Assembly (NCBI GenBank): GCA_016719895.1
Contig: JADJYG010000021.1
Span: forward strand, 22,208-86,207
Source of the DNA: Saprospirales bacterium
GTDB lineage: Bacteria; Bacteroidota; Bacteroidia; Chitinophagales; Saprospiraceae
Length of the DNA stretch: 64,000 nucleotides
Direction: 5' to 3'
The position numbers were made by a program, and so were the translations under genes. This document shows, in pieces, positions 1-9,494 of this stretch. A model generated the notes under the pieces. It did not search any database. It saw only the letters and a program-made list of their open reading frames with translations, and had not been told where the DNA came from. Each line of letters starts with the position of its first letter. Within the stretch, counting starts at the first letter, position 1.

Positions 1-13
1 CCGTCTGCGGCCG

Positions 14-2944
14 TTAGCGCAACAAAGCCTCCAAATCCTCCCGGGTCAGTGCGGGGGGCGCTTCGGTTGCGGCGGAAAAGAAATCCAGCCCGAGTTGTTT
101 CTTTCGTTCCTGCAGCTGCCGGATTTTTTCTTCAATCGTGTCGCGTGCGATAAAGCGCAGCGCCGTGACCGGGCGGGTTTGCCCGATCCGGTGTGCCCGT
201 GCAATGGCCTGGTCTTCCACGGCCGGGTTCCACCAGGGGTCGAGCACAAACACGTAGTCGGCCGCTGTGAGGTTCAACCCTACGCCGCCCGCCTTGATGG
301 TCATGAAAAACGCCTGTACTTCTGCTTGTGTTTGAAAACGTTCGACTTCGGCTGCGCGGGAGCGGACAGCGGTATCCCCGGTCAACCAGGCAAAAGCCGC
401 CCCGCTTTTTTCAAACGCCCTGCGGTATAGTTGCAGGTGTTTTTCAAAACTACTGAAAAAAAGCACCTTGTGGCCGGCGCGCCGCACCGTATCCCATTGC
501 GCCAGCACATCGTTGAATTTACCGCTTGGGTGATCTGTGCCGGAGTCCAGCAAAGCGGGGTGGTTGGCGAGTTGCCGCAACCGGGTGAGCGCCTGCAGGG
601 CCATTATCCGGGTTTTGGGATCGTCGAAAAGGGCAAGGATTTCGTTGCGCACCGCCGACTTGATTTTTTCGTACAGTTTTTGCTGCCCGGGTTCCATCTC
701 CGAATAAAATACCTGCTCGCCCAGGGCAGGCAGGTCGGGCGCCACGGCTTCCTTGGTGCGGCGGAGAAAAAACGGCCGGACCCGGGCAAACAGGCGCTGT
801 TTGACCGCCGCATCGCCGGCTTTTTCGATGGGCAGTAAAAACGCCTCACGGAAATGTTTAAAACTCCCCAGGGTGTCGGGGTTGATGAATTCCATTTGTG
901 TCCACAAATCGGATAGCGCATTTTCAATAGGCGTACCCGACAGCGATACCTTAAACCGGCCGCTTAGCGACCGCACCACTTTGGACACTTCCGATTCCCG
1001 GTTTTTAATTTGCTGGCTTTCATCCAATACGATGGCGGTCCACGCTTGTTTTTCCAGTAAGGGCAGATCCTGCCGGGCCGTCTGGTAGGTGGTCAGCACC
1101 ACATCGTGGGCGGCAATAGCGCGGATATCTTTCAGCCGCCCGGCGCCGGTGTGGGCATATACGAACAACGACGGCGCGAAGCGCATCAGCTCGCGCTGCC
1201 AGTTGAACACCAGGGATGCCGGCAGGATCACCAGGGCTTGCAGCGGGCGCAAATCTTCCTGGTAGGCACTAAAAAGCGTACGTTGGACGCCGTTTGCCAC
1301 GGAGGGTGCCACTTGCCCGGTGGCAGGAGCGATATTTTCTTTGATATACAACAGTGCCGCAATGGTTTGCAGGGTTTTTCCCAGGCCCATATCGTCGGCC
1401 AGGCAAGCGCCGAAGCCGTGCTGATAGTGGCCAATCAGCCATTTAATACCGTGCAGTTGATATGGGCGAAGCAGAGACACGAGGTGTCCCGGCGGTTCGT
1501 AGGCTACCTGATCGGGGTCGATAACCGGAAAACCGGCCGGTATGGCGTTGGGTTCGCCGGCCGGCAAGACGGTAAACAAAGCCTTTGGCAGGCGCAGCGT
1601 ATCGCCGTTGTGCTCGCGCAAGGTTTTGGCCAGTTCGCTGTAGCGGGCAAACCATTCCGCCGGAATCAGGAAAAGGGTGTCGTCGGGCAGTGGAAAATAC
1701 GGGTTTGCGCTGCGCAGGTACGGTACGAAAGCCCGAAACGGGAAGGTCCAGTGACCTACATGAACGGTTCCCTGCACATCGAACCAATCGCCGGCCGCTT
1801 CGGCGTTTACAGCAATGGAGGCGTGCAACAAGGCCAGCGAACGGCCGTCCAGTTGCGGGGTCGTCAAGGAAAATCCGGCGGCTTCCAGGTCGGCGCGGCG
1901 CCGGGTCAGCCAGTCGATGAATTCGGCCAGGCTGGCGTTTCCCGGCAGCCGGAACAGGCGCATGTCTTCCGTTAGATCAAACGCCCGGAGTTTGTCGATC
2001 GCCTGTTGTTCGGCCGGTACATCGCGGCAAACGAGGTGGACCGTAATCGCACCGGCATCGTCGTCGGGTATGTCGAGGCTGGTCACCCGGTCGCGCCGCT
2101 CGCCGTATTGAAACCCATGACCGGCGTATAAAAATACCGGTTTGAGCACCCAAACCTTTTCCAGCACGTTTTCGAGCAGATCGAGTTGGACGCTGAGCAA
2201 GCGGCCGGTGGTCTGCACGGCAAAACCTTCGGCTTCGATGCGCGTCCGGCCGGCGCTTTTAGCGATAAATTGCCGGAAATACGTCCGCACTTTATCGGGC
2301 GGGATCTGGAGTGCGTCTTTGCTCCGGAAAGGTCGCAGCATGTTGCCGTTGATGCCTGGAACGCGAAAAAGGGTATAACGGGCCACGACCCAGGCCGGGT
2401 TGGTGTTGGTGAGGGGGAATGCGTCGAATTCGCGGATCGTCCACTTTTCCGTTTCGGTGCCGAGCTGAAAGCGGTATTCGATACCGGCCGGCGTTTGGCA
2501 AAACGACAGGTGCGGCACCAGGTCATCCGTGGCTACCTGCAGTTGAACGTCTTTGGCCAGTGTGCGGCGTTCGGCATCGAGCGTGATGGGCAGGCGCTGG
2601 CCGGCGATTTGCGACAGGAACTGGTCCAGTTCCCGGTGGATATATGTTTCGACAGGCTGCCGGGTATCGGCTTGTGCGAGCAGCTGGGCCAACGGGGCGG
2701 CGCTTTTTGCCTTCGGCGCCTTAAAACGGGCTTCCAGGACTTTGGGTGTCAGCCGGTCGATCAGGTCGAACAGGCGTTCGAGCGCCGGCGTCAGCGTCAG
2801 GCCGTACGCGCCGATGGTGGCCGGTGTGGCTTTTTGTACCAGGTGGGTGAGCTGGCCTGAAGCGTCCGTTTGTACCACATTGGCGGCGGGCAGGTACAGG
2901 GTTTCGCTGAACGGATACAGGTTGAAAACAACTTGACAAGACAT
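14..2944 (-). CDS. SNF2/RapA-family DNA-dependent ATPase (helicase-like)
   Basis: A 976-aa protein of the bacterial SWI2/SNF2 group, whose members translocate on DNA or remodel protein-DNA and RNA polymerase complexes. The ATPase half starts near residue 490. It shows a Walker A motif (DMGLGKT), a DEAH-type box (LDESQQ), the SNF2 motif SGTPIEN, and a C-terminal helicase lobe with KAGGVGLNL and the ARAHRIGQ signature. The first roughly 480 residues are a poorly conserved N-terminal region in which I recognise no domain. The ATG lies 7 nt from a TACCTTTG promoter element, so the transcript may be nearly leaderless. The gene is divergent from the membrane protein at 3008. The family assignment is firm; the cellular substrate is unknown. 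Confidence 0.93.
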   Translation of the reverse strand: MSCQVVFNLYPFSETLYLPAANVVQTDASGQLTHLVQKATPATIGAYGLTLTPALERLFDLIDRLTPKVLEARFKAPKAKSAAPLAQLLAQADTRQPVETYIHRELDQFLSQIAGQRLPITLDAERRTLAKDVQLQVATDDLVPHLSFCQTPAGIEYRFQLGTETEKWTIREFDAFPLTNTNPAWVVARYTLFRVPGINGNMLRPFRSKDALQIPPDKVRTYFRQFIAKSAGRTRIEAEGFAVQTTGRLLSVQLDLLENVLEKVWVLKPVFLYAGHGFQYGERRDRVTSLDIPDDDAGAITVHLVCRDVPAEQQAIDKLRAFDLTEDMRLFRLPGNASLAEFIDWLTRRRADLEAAGFSLTTPQLDGRSLALLHASIAVNAEAAGDWFDVQGTVHVGHWTFPFRAFVPYLRSANPYFPLPDDTLFLIPAEWFARYSELAKTLREHNGDTLRLPKALFTVLPAGEPNAIPAGFPVIDPDQVAYEPPGHLVSLLRPYQLHGIKWLIGHYQHGFGACLADDMGLGKTLQTIAALLYIKENIAPATGQVAPSVANGVQRTLFSAYQEDLRPLQALVILPASLVFNWQRELMRFAPSLFVYAHTGAGRLKDIRAIAAHDVVLTTYQTARQDLPLLEKQAWTAIVLDESQQIKNRESEVSKVVRSLSGRFKVSLSGTPIENALSDLWTQMEFINPDTLGSFKHFREAFLLPIEKAGDAAVKQRLFARVRPFFLRRTKEAVAPDLPALGEQVFYSEMEPGQQKLYEKIKSAVRNEILALFDDPKTRIMALQALTRLRQLANHPALLDSGTDHPSGKFNDVLAQWDTVRRAGHKVLFFSSFEKHLQLYRRAFEKSGAAFAWLTGDTAVRSRAAEVERFQTQAEVQAFFMTIKAGGVGLNLTAADYVFVLDPWWNPAVEDQAIARAHRIGQTRPVTALRFIARDTIEEKIRQLQERKKQLGLDFFSAATEAPPALTREDLEALLR

Positions 2945-2951
2945 GGGGCGG

Positions 2952-2989
2952 CAAAGGTAAAATTATTGTTGCCCGCCTGCTTACATTTG
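2952..2989. promoter_or_regulatory. Divergent promoter region, two -7 elements
   Basis: This 63-bp divergent spacer holds two exact matches to the Bacteroidota -7 element TAnnTTTG. TACCTTTG on the minus strand (2959 to 2952) faces the SNF2 gene, and TACATTTG on the plus strand (2982-2989) faces the gene at 3008. No TTTG lies at the right spacing for a -33 element on either side. Confidence 0.5.
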
Positions 2990-3007
2990 GGCTCTATCTG
3001 CTGGATT

Positions 3008-4735
3008 ATGAAAAACCTTTCATTGTGCGTCGTGCTGTTGGCGACCGTCGTTTTGGCCGGCATCCGCGTGCATTATTTGAAATGGGATACGCCGCAGGTG
3101 GCCCATGTGCTCACCTGGGATGCTTTTGGCTATTACCTCGACCTGCCAGGCCTGTTTATTTACGGCGATGTAGAAAAACTGGAATGGTTGCCGGGTATTC
3201 TGGAAAAATACCGGCCTACCGGCAGCTTATACCAGGTGTCGGAGCTGCCCAATGGCAACTGGGTTATGAAATACCTGTTGGGCTTGTCTATCCTGTATGC
3301 GCCGTTTTTCTTTATCGGCCACGGGGTGGCCGGCTGGCTGGGGTATGCGCAAGACGGATTTTCGGCGCCGTATGCCCTGGCTATTTGTTTCGGCGCGCTG
3401 GCGTATGCTTTTTTAGGGCTGTTATTGCTCCGGCTGGTTCTCCGGCGTTTTTTCAGCGAGCCGGTCGCGGCGCTTGTCCTTTTGCTGACCGGCCTGGCCA
3501 CCAACTATGTGCAGTATGCGGCGGTGGATTCGGCTATGACGCACGGGTTTCTGTTCAGTATATATGCGTTGGCGCTGTGGCTGATCGTGCGCTGGCACGA
3601 AACGCCGGGGCTACGGCTGGCTTTTTTTATCGGGCTGGTGATTGGTTTGGCTTGCATCACCCGGCCTACGGAGGGCGTTATGTTGTTTTTACCCCTGTTG
3701 TGGCAAAAAGAAGGGCTCGACAAGCGGCGGTTTTTCCGCCAGCAACCGGCGCACTTGGGTTGGGCGGTTGCCGGCGGTTTTTTGGGTATTTTACCACAGC
3801 TGCTCTACTGGAAAACGGTGACCGGGGGCTGGATATACGACGTCGGCTCCAAGTTTCTGTTTTTCCGGCCGCACTGGCAGGTACTGGCAGGGTGGGAAAA
3901 GGGTTGGTTTGTGTATACGCCGGTGGCGTTACTGCTGGTGGCGGGTTTGCTTTTCCTGCGGCCCTACCCGTTTCGAAAAGCCGTGCTGACCTTTTCCCTG
4001 CTCAATGTCTGGATCATTATAGCATGGGCCGATTGGCGTTACGGCGCCAGCTATTCCTGTCGGGCACTGGTGCAGAGTTATCCCGTGTGGGCGCTGGCGC
4101 TGGGGGCCGTATTGACGAAGGTATGGGCCAGCCGGCTCAAACGCCTGCTTTTGCCCTTGGCGGCGTTTCTGGTTTATGTCAACCTGTTTCAAATCGGGCA
4201 GTACAACCGCACTATTTTGCACTACAACGACATGAACCGGGCATATTACCGGGCCATTTTTTTAAACCCAAACCCCGGTCCGCTGGACATGTCGCTGCTG
4301 GATACCGACGAAATCATCCGCGACCGGGGGGCGTTTCAGCAAAAACAAATCCTCCGGTGGGATTCCATGGTGGTTATCAATAAAGCCGGGCGATCGAAAT
4401 CTGTGTTCCGGGAAGGGGATATTCGCCAACTCGAGGGTTACGACGCCGGCCGCGAGCAATGGCTCTACCTGGAGGCGCAGGTTAAATCGGACTGGGGCGC
4501 TTTCGACACCTGGCTGACGGCCGGGCTGACCCTGGGCGAGCGCCGCAAGCGCACGGCCTGCCGGATGGAAAACGGCATTTCAGCGCCACAAGCCTGGAAT
4601 ACCGTGGCGTTCTATTTCCGGTTGGCGCCCGGGTTCGACGGTGGCCGCTTCGCTTTTTTTGCAGAGACCAATTCGGTGCAGGATATCCGGATCCGGCAGG
4701 TTAGGCTGATTTTATTGGAGCGGAAAATGAATTGA
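3008..4735 (+). CDS. Polytopic membrane protein, GT-C/PMT-like
   Basis: A 575-aa inner-membrane protein with about ten or more hydrophobic segments through roughly residue 400, then a soluble C-terminal domain of about 150 residues. The general architecture, with an early Asp-containing loop (WDAFGYYLDLPG) and the GASYSCRALVQSYP segment, resembles glycosyltransferase-C or dolichyl-phosphate mannosyltransferase-like proteins, but I see no decisive catalytic motif. I chose the ATG at 3008 because it opens directly into a signal-anchor (MKNLSLCVVLLATVVLAG); the open frame extends upstream to 2870 across the promoter and the start of the neighbouring gene. Function is inferred and unproven. Confidence 0.75.
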   Translation: MKNLSLCVVLLATVVLAGIRVHYLKWDTPQVAHVLTWDAFGYYLDLPGLFIYGDVEKLEWLPGILEKYRPTGSLYQVSELPNGNWVMKYLLGLSILYAPFFFIGHGVAGWLGYAQDGFSAPYALAICFGALAYAFLGLLLLRLVLRRFFSEPVAALVLLLTGLATNYVQYAAVDSAMTHGFLFSIYALALWLIVRWHETPGLRLAFFIGLVIGLACITRPTEGVMLFLPLLWQKEGLDKRRFFRQQPAHLGWAVAGGFLGILPQLLYWKTVTGGWIYDVGSKFLFFRPHWQVLAGWEKGWFVYTPVALLLVAGLLFLRPYPFRKAVLTFSLLNVWIIIAWADWRYGASYSCRALVQSYPVWALALGAVLTKVWASRLKRLLLPLAAFLVYVNLFQIGQYNRTILHYNDMNRAYYRAIFLNPNPGPLDMSLLDTDEIIRDRGAFQQKQILRWDSMVVINKAGRSKSVFREGDIRQLEGYDAGREQWLYLEAQVKSDWGAFDTWLTAGLTLGERRKRTACRMENGISAPQAWNTVAFYFRLAPGFDGGRFAFFAETNSVQDIRIRQVRLILLERKMN

Positions 4736-4831
4736 AACGGCAATTTCTGAAGTGTTTTGTAAAAAAAACAGATGTTTGCCGGGCATATTATTTTATCTGT
4801 ATTGGAGATTTTCTTCAGAATAACACACATC

Positions 4832-7354
4832 ATGACCGGAATTCGCCCTGTACTGTCGCTGGCTTTTTGCTGCCTGACCTCCCTGCTTTTTGCTCAAAAG
4901 GCTGTCAAAAGTCCCGACGAATTTTTGCCCCACCGCATCGGCGAACAGTTTACGCCGCACCATATGCTGACCGGCTATTTTGAATACCTGGCCGCTGTAG
5001 CGCCCGCTACGATGCGGCTGGAGCGCTATGGCGCCACGAACGAAGCTCGCCCGCTCCAGCTGGCTATTTTTTCGGCGCCGGAAAATATGGCGCGTCTGGA
5101 ACAGATCCGCCGGAACAATTTACGCATGGCTGGCTTAGATGCCTCTGCCGCCCAAAACGGCCCCGATCAGGCAGAGCCAGTGGCGATCGTGTGGCTGAGC
5201 ATGAGTGTGCATGGCAACGAGCCGTCGGGGTCGGAATGCAGCCTGCTCCTGGCCTACCAGCTGGCCACCCAAACCGAGCCGGACGTACAGGCCTGGCTGA
5301 AAAACACGGTGGTCATCCTGGACCCCTCCCTCAATCCGGATGGGTACGACCGCTATACGCACTGGTACCGCGGTGCGTCGAATATGGAAAAAAACCCGCG
5401 CGCCGACGCCCGCGAACACAGCGAGCCCTGGCCGGGCGGCCGCACCAACCACTATTATTTCGACCTGAACCGCGATTGGGCCTGGGCCACCCAGGTGGAA
5501 ACGCAACAACGCATCGCCGTATACCAGCGCTGGCTGCCCCACGTGCACGCCGATCTGCATGAACAATACGTGGACAACCCCTATTATTTCGCTCCGGCGG
5601 CCGAACCCACGCACGATTATATTACGCCGTGGCAGCGCGATTTCCAGACCCAGATCGGTCAAAATCACGCCCGCTATTTCGACCAAAACGGTTGGCTCTA
5701 TTTCACCCGCGAAGTATTCGATTTGTTTTATCCATCCTACGGCGACACGTATCCTATGTTCAACGGCGCCATTGGCATGACCTACGAACAAGCCGGTAAC
5801 GCGCGCGCCGGCCGCGCGATCATTATTTCCACCGGCGATACCCTTACCCTGCACGACCGGATCCGGCACCATCTCACTACTAGCCGTTCTACGATAGAAG
5901 CCGCCAGTAAAAAAGCCCGCGAAGTAGTAGCTAATTTCCGCAGCTACTACGAGCGCAGTACCCGCCAACCGCAGGGCCCCTACCACACTTTCGTGATCGC
6001 AGCGCGCAACGATCCCAACAAGATCAACACCCTTTGCCGCCTGCTCGACCGGCACCAGATCCGATATGGGCGCGCCGGGGCGGCTGCCGGCGGCATAAAA
6101 GCGTATGACTACCGGCAGGGAAAAGAAGCGGCCGTCGAACTGGATGAAAAAGACCTGGTGATCAGCGCTTTCCAGCCCCATTCTGTGCTCGTGCAGGTAT
6201 TGTTTGAACCGGAGCACCACCTCAGCGATTCGCTTACCTACGATATTACGGCCTGGGCCTTGCCGTATGCCTATGGCCTGGAAGCCTACGCGCTAAAGCA
6301 GCGGCTGGAACCCAAACAACCGTTCCATTTGTTCAAGGCGCCGGAAGTCAGGCTGGCGGCGTCGCCCTACGCCTGGTGTGTGCACCGGCGTTCGCTGGCG
6401 GAAGCCCGTTTTCTGACGCAACTGCTCGAACGGGGTGTGAAGCTGCGCTATGCCATGAAGCCGTTTGACCTGGCCGACCAACAGTTCGAACCGGGCGCCC
6501 TGGTAATCACGCGTGCCGACAACCATCAATTGAGCGGCGAACTGGATGACTTCGTCCTGGCCGCTGCAGCCGCTTCCAATGTACCCCTGCACCCGATTTT
6601 TTCGGGATGGGCCGGCAAGGGTCGCGACCTGGGCTCCGAAAATTTCGTCCCGCTCCGCAAGCCGGAAGTGGCCCTGGTATACGGCGACGATGTGGACGAT
6701 AATTCGTTTGGTCATACCTGGTTTTTTCTTGAGCAGGAGTTGGGTTGCCCCGTCACGCCCGTGGCGCTCGAGCGCCTGCACCGCCTGCACTGGAATGACT
6801 ATACGGTGCTGATCTTTCCGAACGGCAACTACAACCTGCCGGACAATGTACTGAAAGCCTGCCAGGATTGGGTGCGCCAGGGCGGCCGGATCGTTGCCTT
6901 CGAAGGCGGGGTGAAAGCCTTTGCCGACAAGGAAGGTTTTGACCTGAAAAGCAAACAGGAGCTGAAAAAAGACTCTGCAGCCGCTGCCCCCAAGCCCTAC
7001 CAGGCGCGCGAACGCGAGTCGATCAGCGACCAGGTACCCGGCGCCATCGTACAGGCGCAGGTAGACGCCACCCACCCCCTGTCTTTTGGTATACCGCGGG
7101 AGTATTTTTCGCTGAAAACTACCGCGAGTTTGTTTGAAATACCGTCGAATGCAGCTACCGCCATCTGGCTGGGGGATAATTTCCGGACGCTGGGCTTCAT
7201 TGGAAGCCGGATAAAGCCAAAACTGAAAAACACCCCCATTGCTGCCGTACAAAAGATGGGCGGCGGCGAGGTCGTATACTTTGTCGACAACCCCTTGTTC
7301 CGTAGTTTTTGGGAGCAAGGCAAGGTGCTGTTTGCGAATGCGTTATTCTTTTAG
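4832..7354 (+). CDS. Secreted M14-family zinc carboxypeptidase
   Basis: An 840-aa exported metallopeptidase. The start at 4832 gives a clean signal peptide ending LLFAQ. The M14 carboxypeptidase domain shows the zinc motif HxxE in VHGNEPSGSE (about H127/E130), a downstream His-rich segment HVHADLHEQY (about residues 237-243) that should supply the third ligand, and the catalytic Glu in TYEQAG (about E319). The C-terminal 400 residues contain a region with a class I glutamine amidotransferase-like fold pattern (VLIFPNGNYNLP, FEGGVKAF), as in other long Bacteroidota M14 proteins. It probably acts on peptides in the periplasm or outside the cell. It stands as a single gene with the VWA gene downstream under its own promoter. 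Confidence 0.9.
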   Translation: MTGIRPVLSLAFCCLTSLLFAQKAVKSPDEFLPHRIGEQFTPHHMLTGYFEYLAAVAPATMRLERYGATNEARPLQLAIFSAPENMARLEQIRRNNLRMAGLDASAAQNGPDQAEPVAIVWLSMSVHGNEPSGSECSLLLAYQLATQTEPDVQAWLKNTVVILDPSLNPDGYDRYTHWYRGASNMEKNPRADAREHSEPWPGGRTNHYYFDLNRDWAWATQVETQQRIAVYQRWLPHVHADLHEQYVDNPYYFAPAAEPTHDYITPWQRDFQTQIGQNHARYFDQNGWLYFTREVFDLFYPSYGDTYPMFNGAIGMTYEQAGNARAGRAIIISTGDTLTLHDRIRHHLTTSRSTIEAASKKAREVVANFRSYYERSTRQPQGPYHTFVIAARNDPNKINTLCRLLDRHQIRYGRAGAAAGGIKAYDYRQGKEAAVELDEKDLVISAFQPHSVLVQVLFEPEHHLSDSLTYDITAWALPYAYGLEAYALKQRLEPKQPFHLFKAPEVRLAASPYAWCVHRRSLAEARFLTQLLERGVKLRYAMKPFDLADQQFEPGALVITRADNHQLSGELDDFVLAAAAASNVPLHPIFSGWAGKGRDLGSENFVPLRKPEVALVYGDDVDDNSFGHTWFFLEQELGCPVTPVALERLHRLHWNDYTVLIFPNGNYNLPDNVLKACQDWVRQGGRIVAFEGGVKAFADKEGFDLKSKQELKKDSAAAAPKPYQARERESISDQVPGAIVQAQVDATHPLSFGIPREYFSLKTTASLFEIPSNAATAIWLGDNFRTLGFIGSRIKPKLKNTPIAAVQKMGGGEVVYFVDNPLFRSFWEQGKVLFANALFF

Positions 7355-7370
7355 CCGCCCAGAGCCTCCG

Positions 7371-7401
7371 TTTGTGCTGTGAGCCTTTTTCATTATATTT
7401 G
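7371..7401 (+). promoter_or_regulatory. Bacteroidota promoter of the VWA gene
   Basis: TTTG at 7371-7374, a 19-nt spacer, then TATATTTG at 7394-7401: a full match to the primary-sigma consensus of Bacteroidota. It begins 16 nt after the carboxypeptidase stop and lies about 31 nt before the ATG at 7433. Confidence 0.75.
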
Positions 7402-7432
7402 GAGATTCCAATTCCACTCAACTCAAAGCATT

Positions 7433-8854
7433 ATGAAACAGCTCTTCTTTTTCCTAATCGGCTTGGCATGGAGTGCCGTATTGTTTGCGCAGTCTTCAAC
7501 TCCCGGGCAATTCCTGTTCATCTTTGACGCCTCCGGCTCAATGTGGCAAAAAATTGATCAGGATTACAAGATCAACGTGGCCAGATCGGTCATGAATACC
7601 GTTCTGGCCGACATTCCGCCGGATGCGCGGGTTGGTCTGATGGTTTACGGACACCGCCGGAAAAATGATTGCGCCGATATCGAAACCCTGATTCCTCTGG
7701 GGCCTCTGAATCCTGCGCTGTTTTCCGCCAAACTGCAACAAATTGACCCGAAGGGTATGACGCCCATAGCGCAAAGTATCACGGCAGCCCTGGAATTGCT
7801 TCGACCGGTATCCGGGCAGGTAACGGTTATTTTAATCAGCGACGGATTGGAAACCTGTTCGGGAGATGCCTGCGCATTGATGCGGGCGGCCAAGGCGCAG
7901 GGGGTGAATATTGCGCTGCATGTCGTCGGTTTTGGCCTTAAAAACGACGATCAATCTTCTCTGGAGTGCCTGGCGCAGGCCGGTGGCGGGCAATATTTCC
8001 CCGCAAATAATGTGGATGAACTCGCCAATGCTCTGGAACAAACGGTAGAACCGCCTGTGCAAGGCGGCGGCTGGCTTTCGATCAAAGCATCTGTCGACGG
8101 GAAATTACTGGATATCGGATTCAAAATCTTCAAAGCCGGCGACGCCAAAGAATACGCTTTCGGACGTACATATACCAACCCGGAAACCAACCCCCGTATT
8201 CTGCTCTTGCCAGTCGGAACCTACCGGGCACAGGTGGAAGCTATTTCGCTGGATGGGCGCCCCCAACAGCAATTTACCGACCTGGTAATCACCCCGGATG
8301 ACACCCTGGTTTTAAACGTGGATTTTATAATGGGGGACATGGAAGTGCTGGCGACCCGGAACGGGGCTCGCTCTGACGCTACCATCAGGGTGTTGAAAGC
8401 GGGCTCTGGAGAAGTCGTGGCACTGGGCCGTACCTACAACAGTCCGGCACAAAATCCTGAAAAATTTCGGCTGCTACCCGGCAAATATGATCTTGAAATT
8501 ACCGCTCTGGAAATCAAAGGCCGACCGGTAATCCGGTATGAAAACCAAACCCTGGCGCCTGGCGGCAGTCTGGCGTTTAAAGCGGAATTCCCATCGGGCG
8601 AACTCCAGGTAGGCGCCCGCCAGGGGACGGACCTGGTGGATGCGGTTATCAGCATCAATTCTGTCAAATCAGGCAAGAATATCGCCAGCGGCAGGACGTA
8701 TTTGTCTGCACAATCCAACCCCCATTCGTTTACCCTGGAACCGGGCGATTACGACGTGCAACTCAACCCGGTCAAACCCAAGGGACTGGGGAAAAAATCG
8801 CTGCGTGTAAGTATTACAGCCGAAAAAACCACGTCTGTATCGGTCGATTGGTAA
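7433..8854 (+). CDS. Exported VWA-domain protein with three tandem repeats
   Basis: A 473-aa protein. A signal peptide (residues 1-20, ending LFAQ) is followed by a von Willebrand factor A domain (about 25-205) with the MIDAS motif DASGSMW and the conserved LISDGLETC strand, so it should bind a divalent cation and a protein partner. After a short linker come three tandem segments of about 85-90 residues. Each carries the pattern GRTY, NP, then a PG-Y or VGTY turn: GRTYTNPETNP, GRTYNSPAQNP and GRTYLSAQSNP. They look like small beta-sandwich modules produced by duplication. There is no C-terminal sorting domain or membrane anchor, so it is likely periplasmic or surface-associated. The partner is unknown. 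Confidence 0.85.
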   Translation: MKQLFFFLIGLAWSAVLFAQSSTPGQFLFIFDASGSMWQKIDQDYKINVARSVMNTVLADIPPDARVGLMVYGHRRKNDCADIETLIPLGPLNPALFSAKLQQIDPKGMTPIAQSITAALELLRPVSGQVTVILISDGLETCSGDACALMRAAKAQGVNIALHVVGFGLKNDDQSSLECLAQAGGGQYFPANNVDELANALEQTVEPPVQGGGWLSIKASVDGKLLDIGFKIFKAGDAKEYAFGRTYTNPETNPRILLLPVGTYRAQVEAISLDGRPQQQFTDLVITPDDTLVLNVDFIMGDMEVLATRNGARSDATIRVLKAGSGEVVALGRTYNSPAQNPEKFRLLPGKYDLEITALEIKGRPVIRYENQTLAPGGSLAFKAEFPSGELQVGARQGTDLVDAVISINSVKSGKNIASGRTYLSAQSNPHSFTLEPGDYDVQLNPVKPKGLGKKSLRVSITAEKTTSVSVDW

Positions 8855-8888
8855 AGCCTGCCCGATGTGCGTTCTCCAATGCCCCTTC

Positions 8889-8917
8889 GGAATACCGGAA
8901 AAAACAGCGGCCGGTAC
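8889..8917 (+). repeat. 29-bp dispersed repeat, copy 1
   Basis: Identical over 29 nt to 16517-16545. It contains TACCGG and CCGGTA arms able to form a 6-bp hairpin with a 12-nt A-rich loop. It lies 35 nt after the VWA stop codon. Confidence 0.8.
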
Positions 8918-9150
8918 CGATAGGATGGGCAACCTGATCCGGACATGCAGTGCGGCGGAAAGTGGTTTGCGCTGTTGTTAGCGCCCTCGCCATAGCCGTC
9001 AGGCTAAGGCTTGAAGCACCGATAGGGGCAGAAAACAGTGCGGGCCACAACAACGGTAGCTCTTTTCACCATCCGTGTGTTATTGGTTTTGTTCTCATTT
9101 TTGCCGACTGGCCAAACCATAAGCGGCCCTGGGTCCGGGTTGGTATCAAT

Positions 9151-9460
9151 CTATAATTTGTAGATTCGTGGAGGATCATTTAGCGGGTATCCTCCTGTAT
9201 CTACGGTAGTAAATAGCTCCTCAGATACGCGTTGCGAATTGTTCAGAGTTAGGCTAATTTGGGAATTTCCGCCTGTAGCAACTCCCTGGCCAGAGCAAAT
9301 TACCCAACGATCAATAAGCGTGTGTTGGGTGTCGGATCGATTTGCAGTGTGCAAAACGCCGGTTCCTTTTGCGAAAAAACCATTCCGGGCACCATTCCGG
9401 TCAGGAGTACGGCGAGCAGCAGCGGCGTAAGGCAAGGTTTTCTGTTCCTGTTCGTTTAGG
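9151..9460 (-). pseudogene. Possible broken short exported protein
   Basis: On the minus strand one frame encodes a signal-peptide-like stretch (PLLLAVLLTGMVPGMVFSQ) followed by KEPAFCTLQIDPTPNTR, then a stop. The adjacent frame continues with plausible protein (DRWVICSGQGVATGG through SEELFTTVDTGGYP) to a stop at 9151. No ATG start is available for either piece. This fits a small secreted protein that has lost its start and suffered a frameshift, but it could be chance. Confidence 0.25.
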
Positions 9461-9494
9461 TAAAAAAATTGGTATTTTAAAAAAATCGATTCAA

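Larger units (their letters stand above)
8855..9494. other. 640-bp region without a clear intact gene
   Basis: Between the VWA gene and the convergent T9SS protein. It holds one copy of a 29-bp dispersed repeat (8889-8917) and a possible broken short gene on the minus strand (9151-9460). Nothing else is recognisable. Confidence 0.5.
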
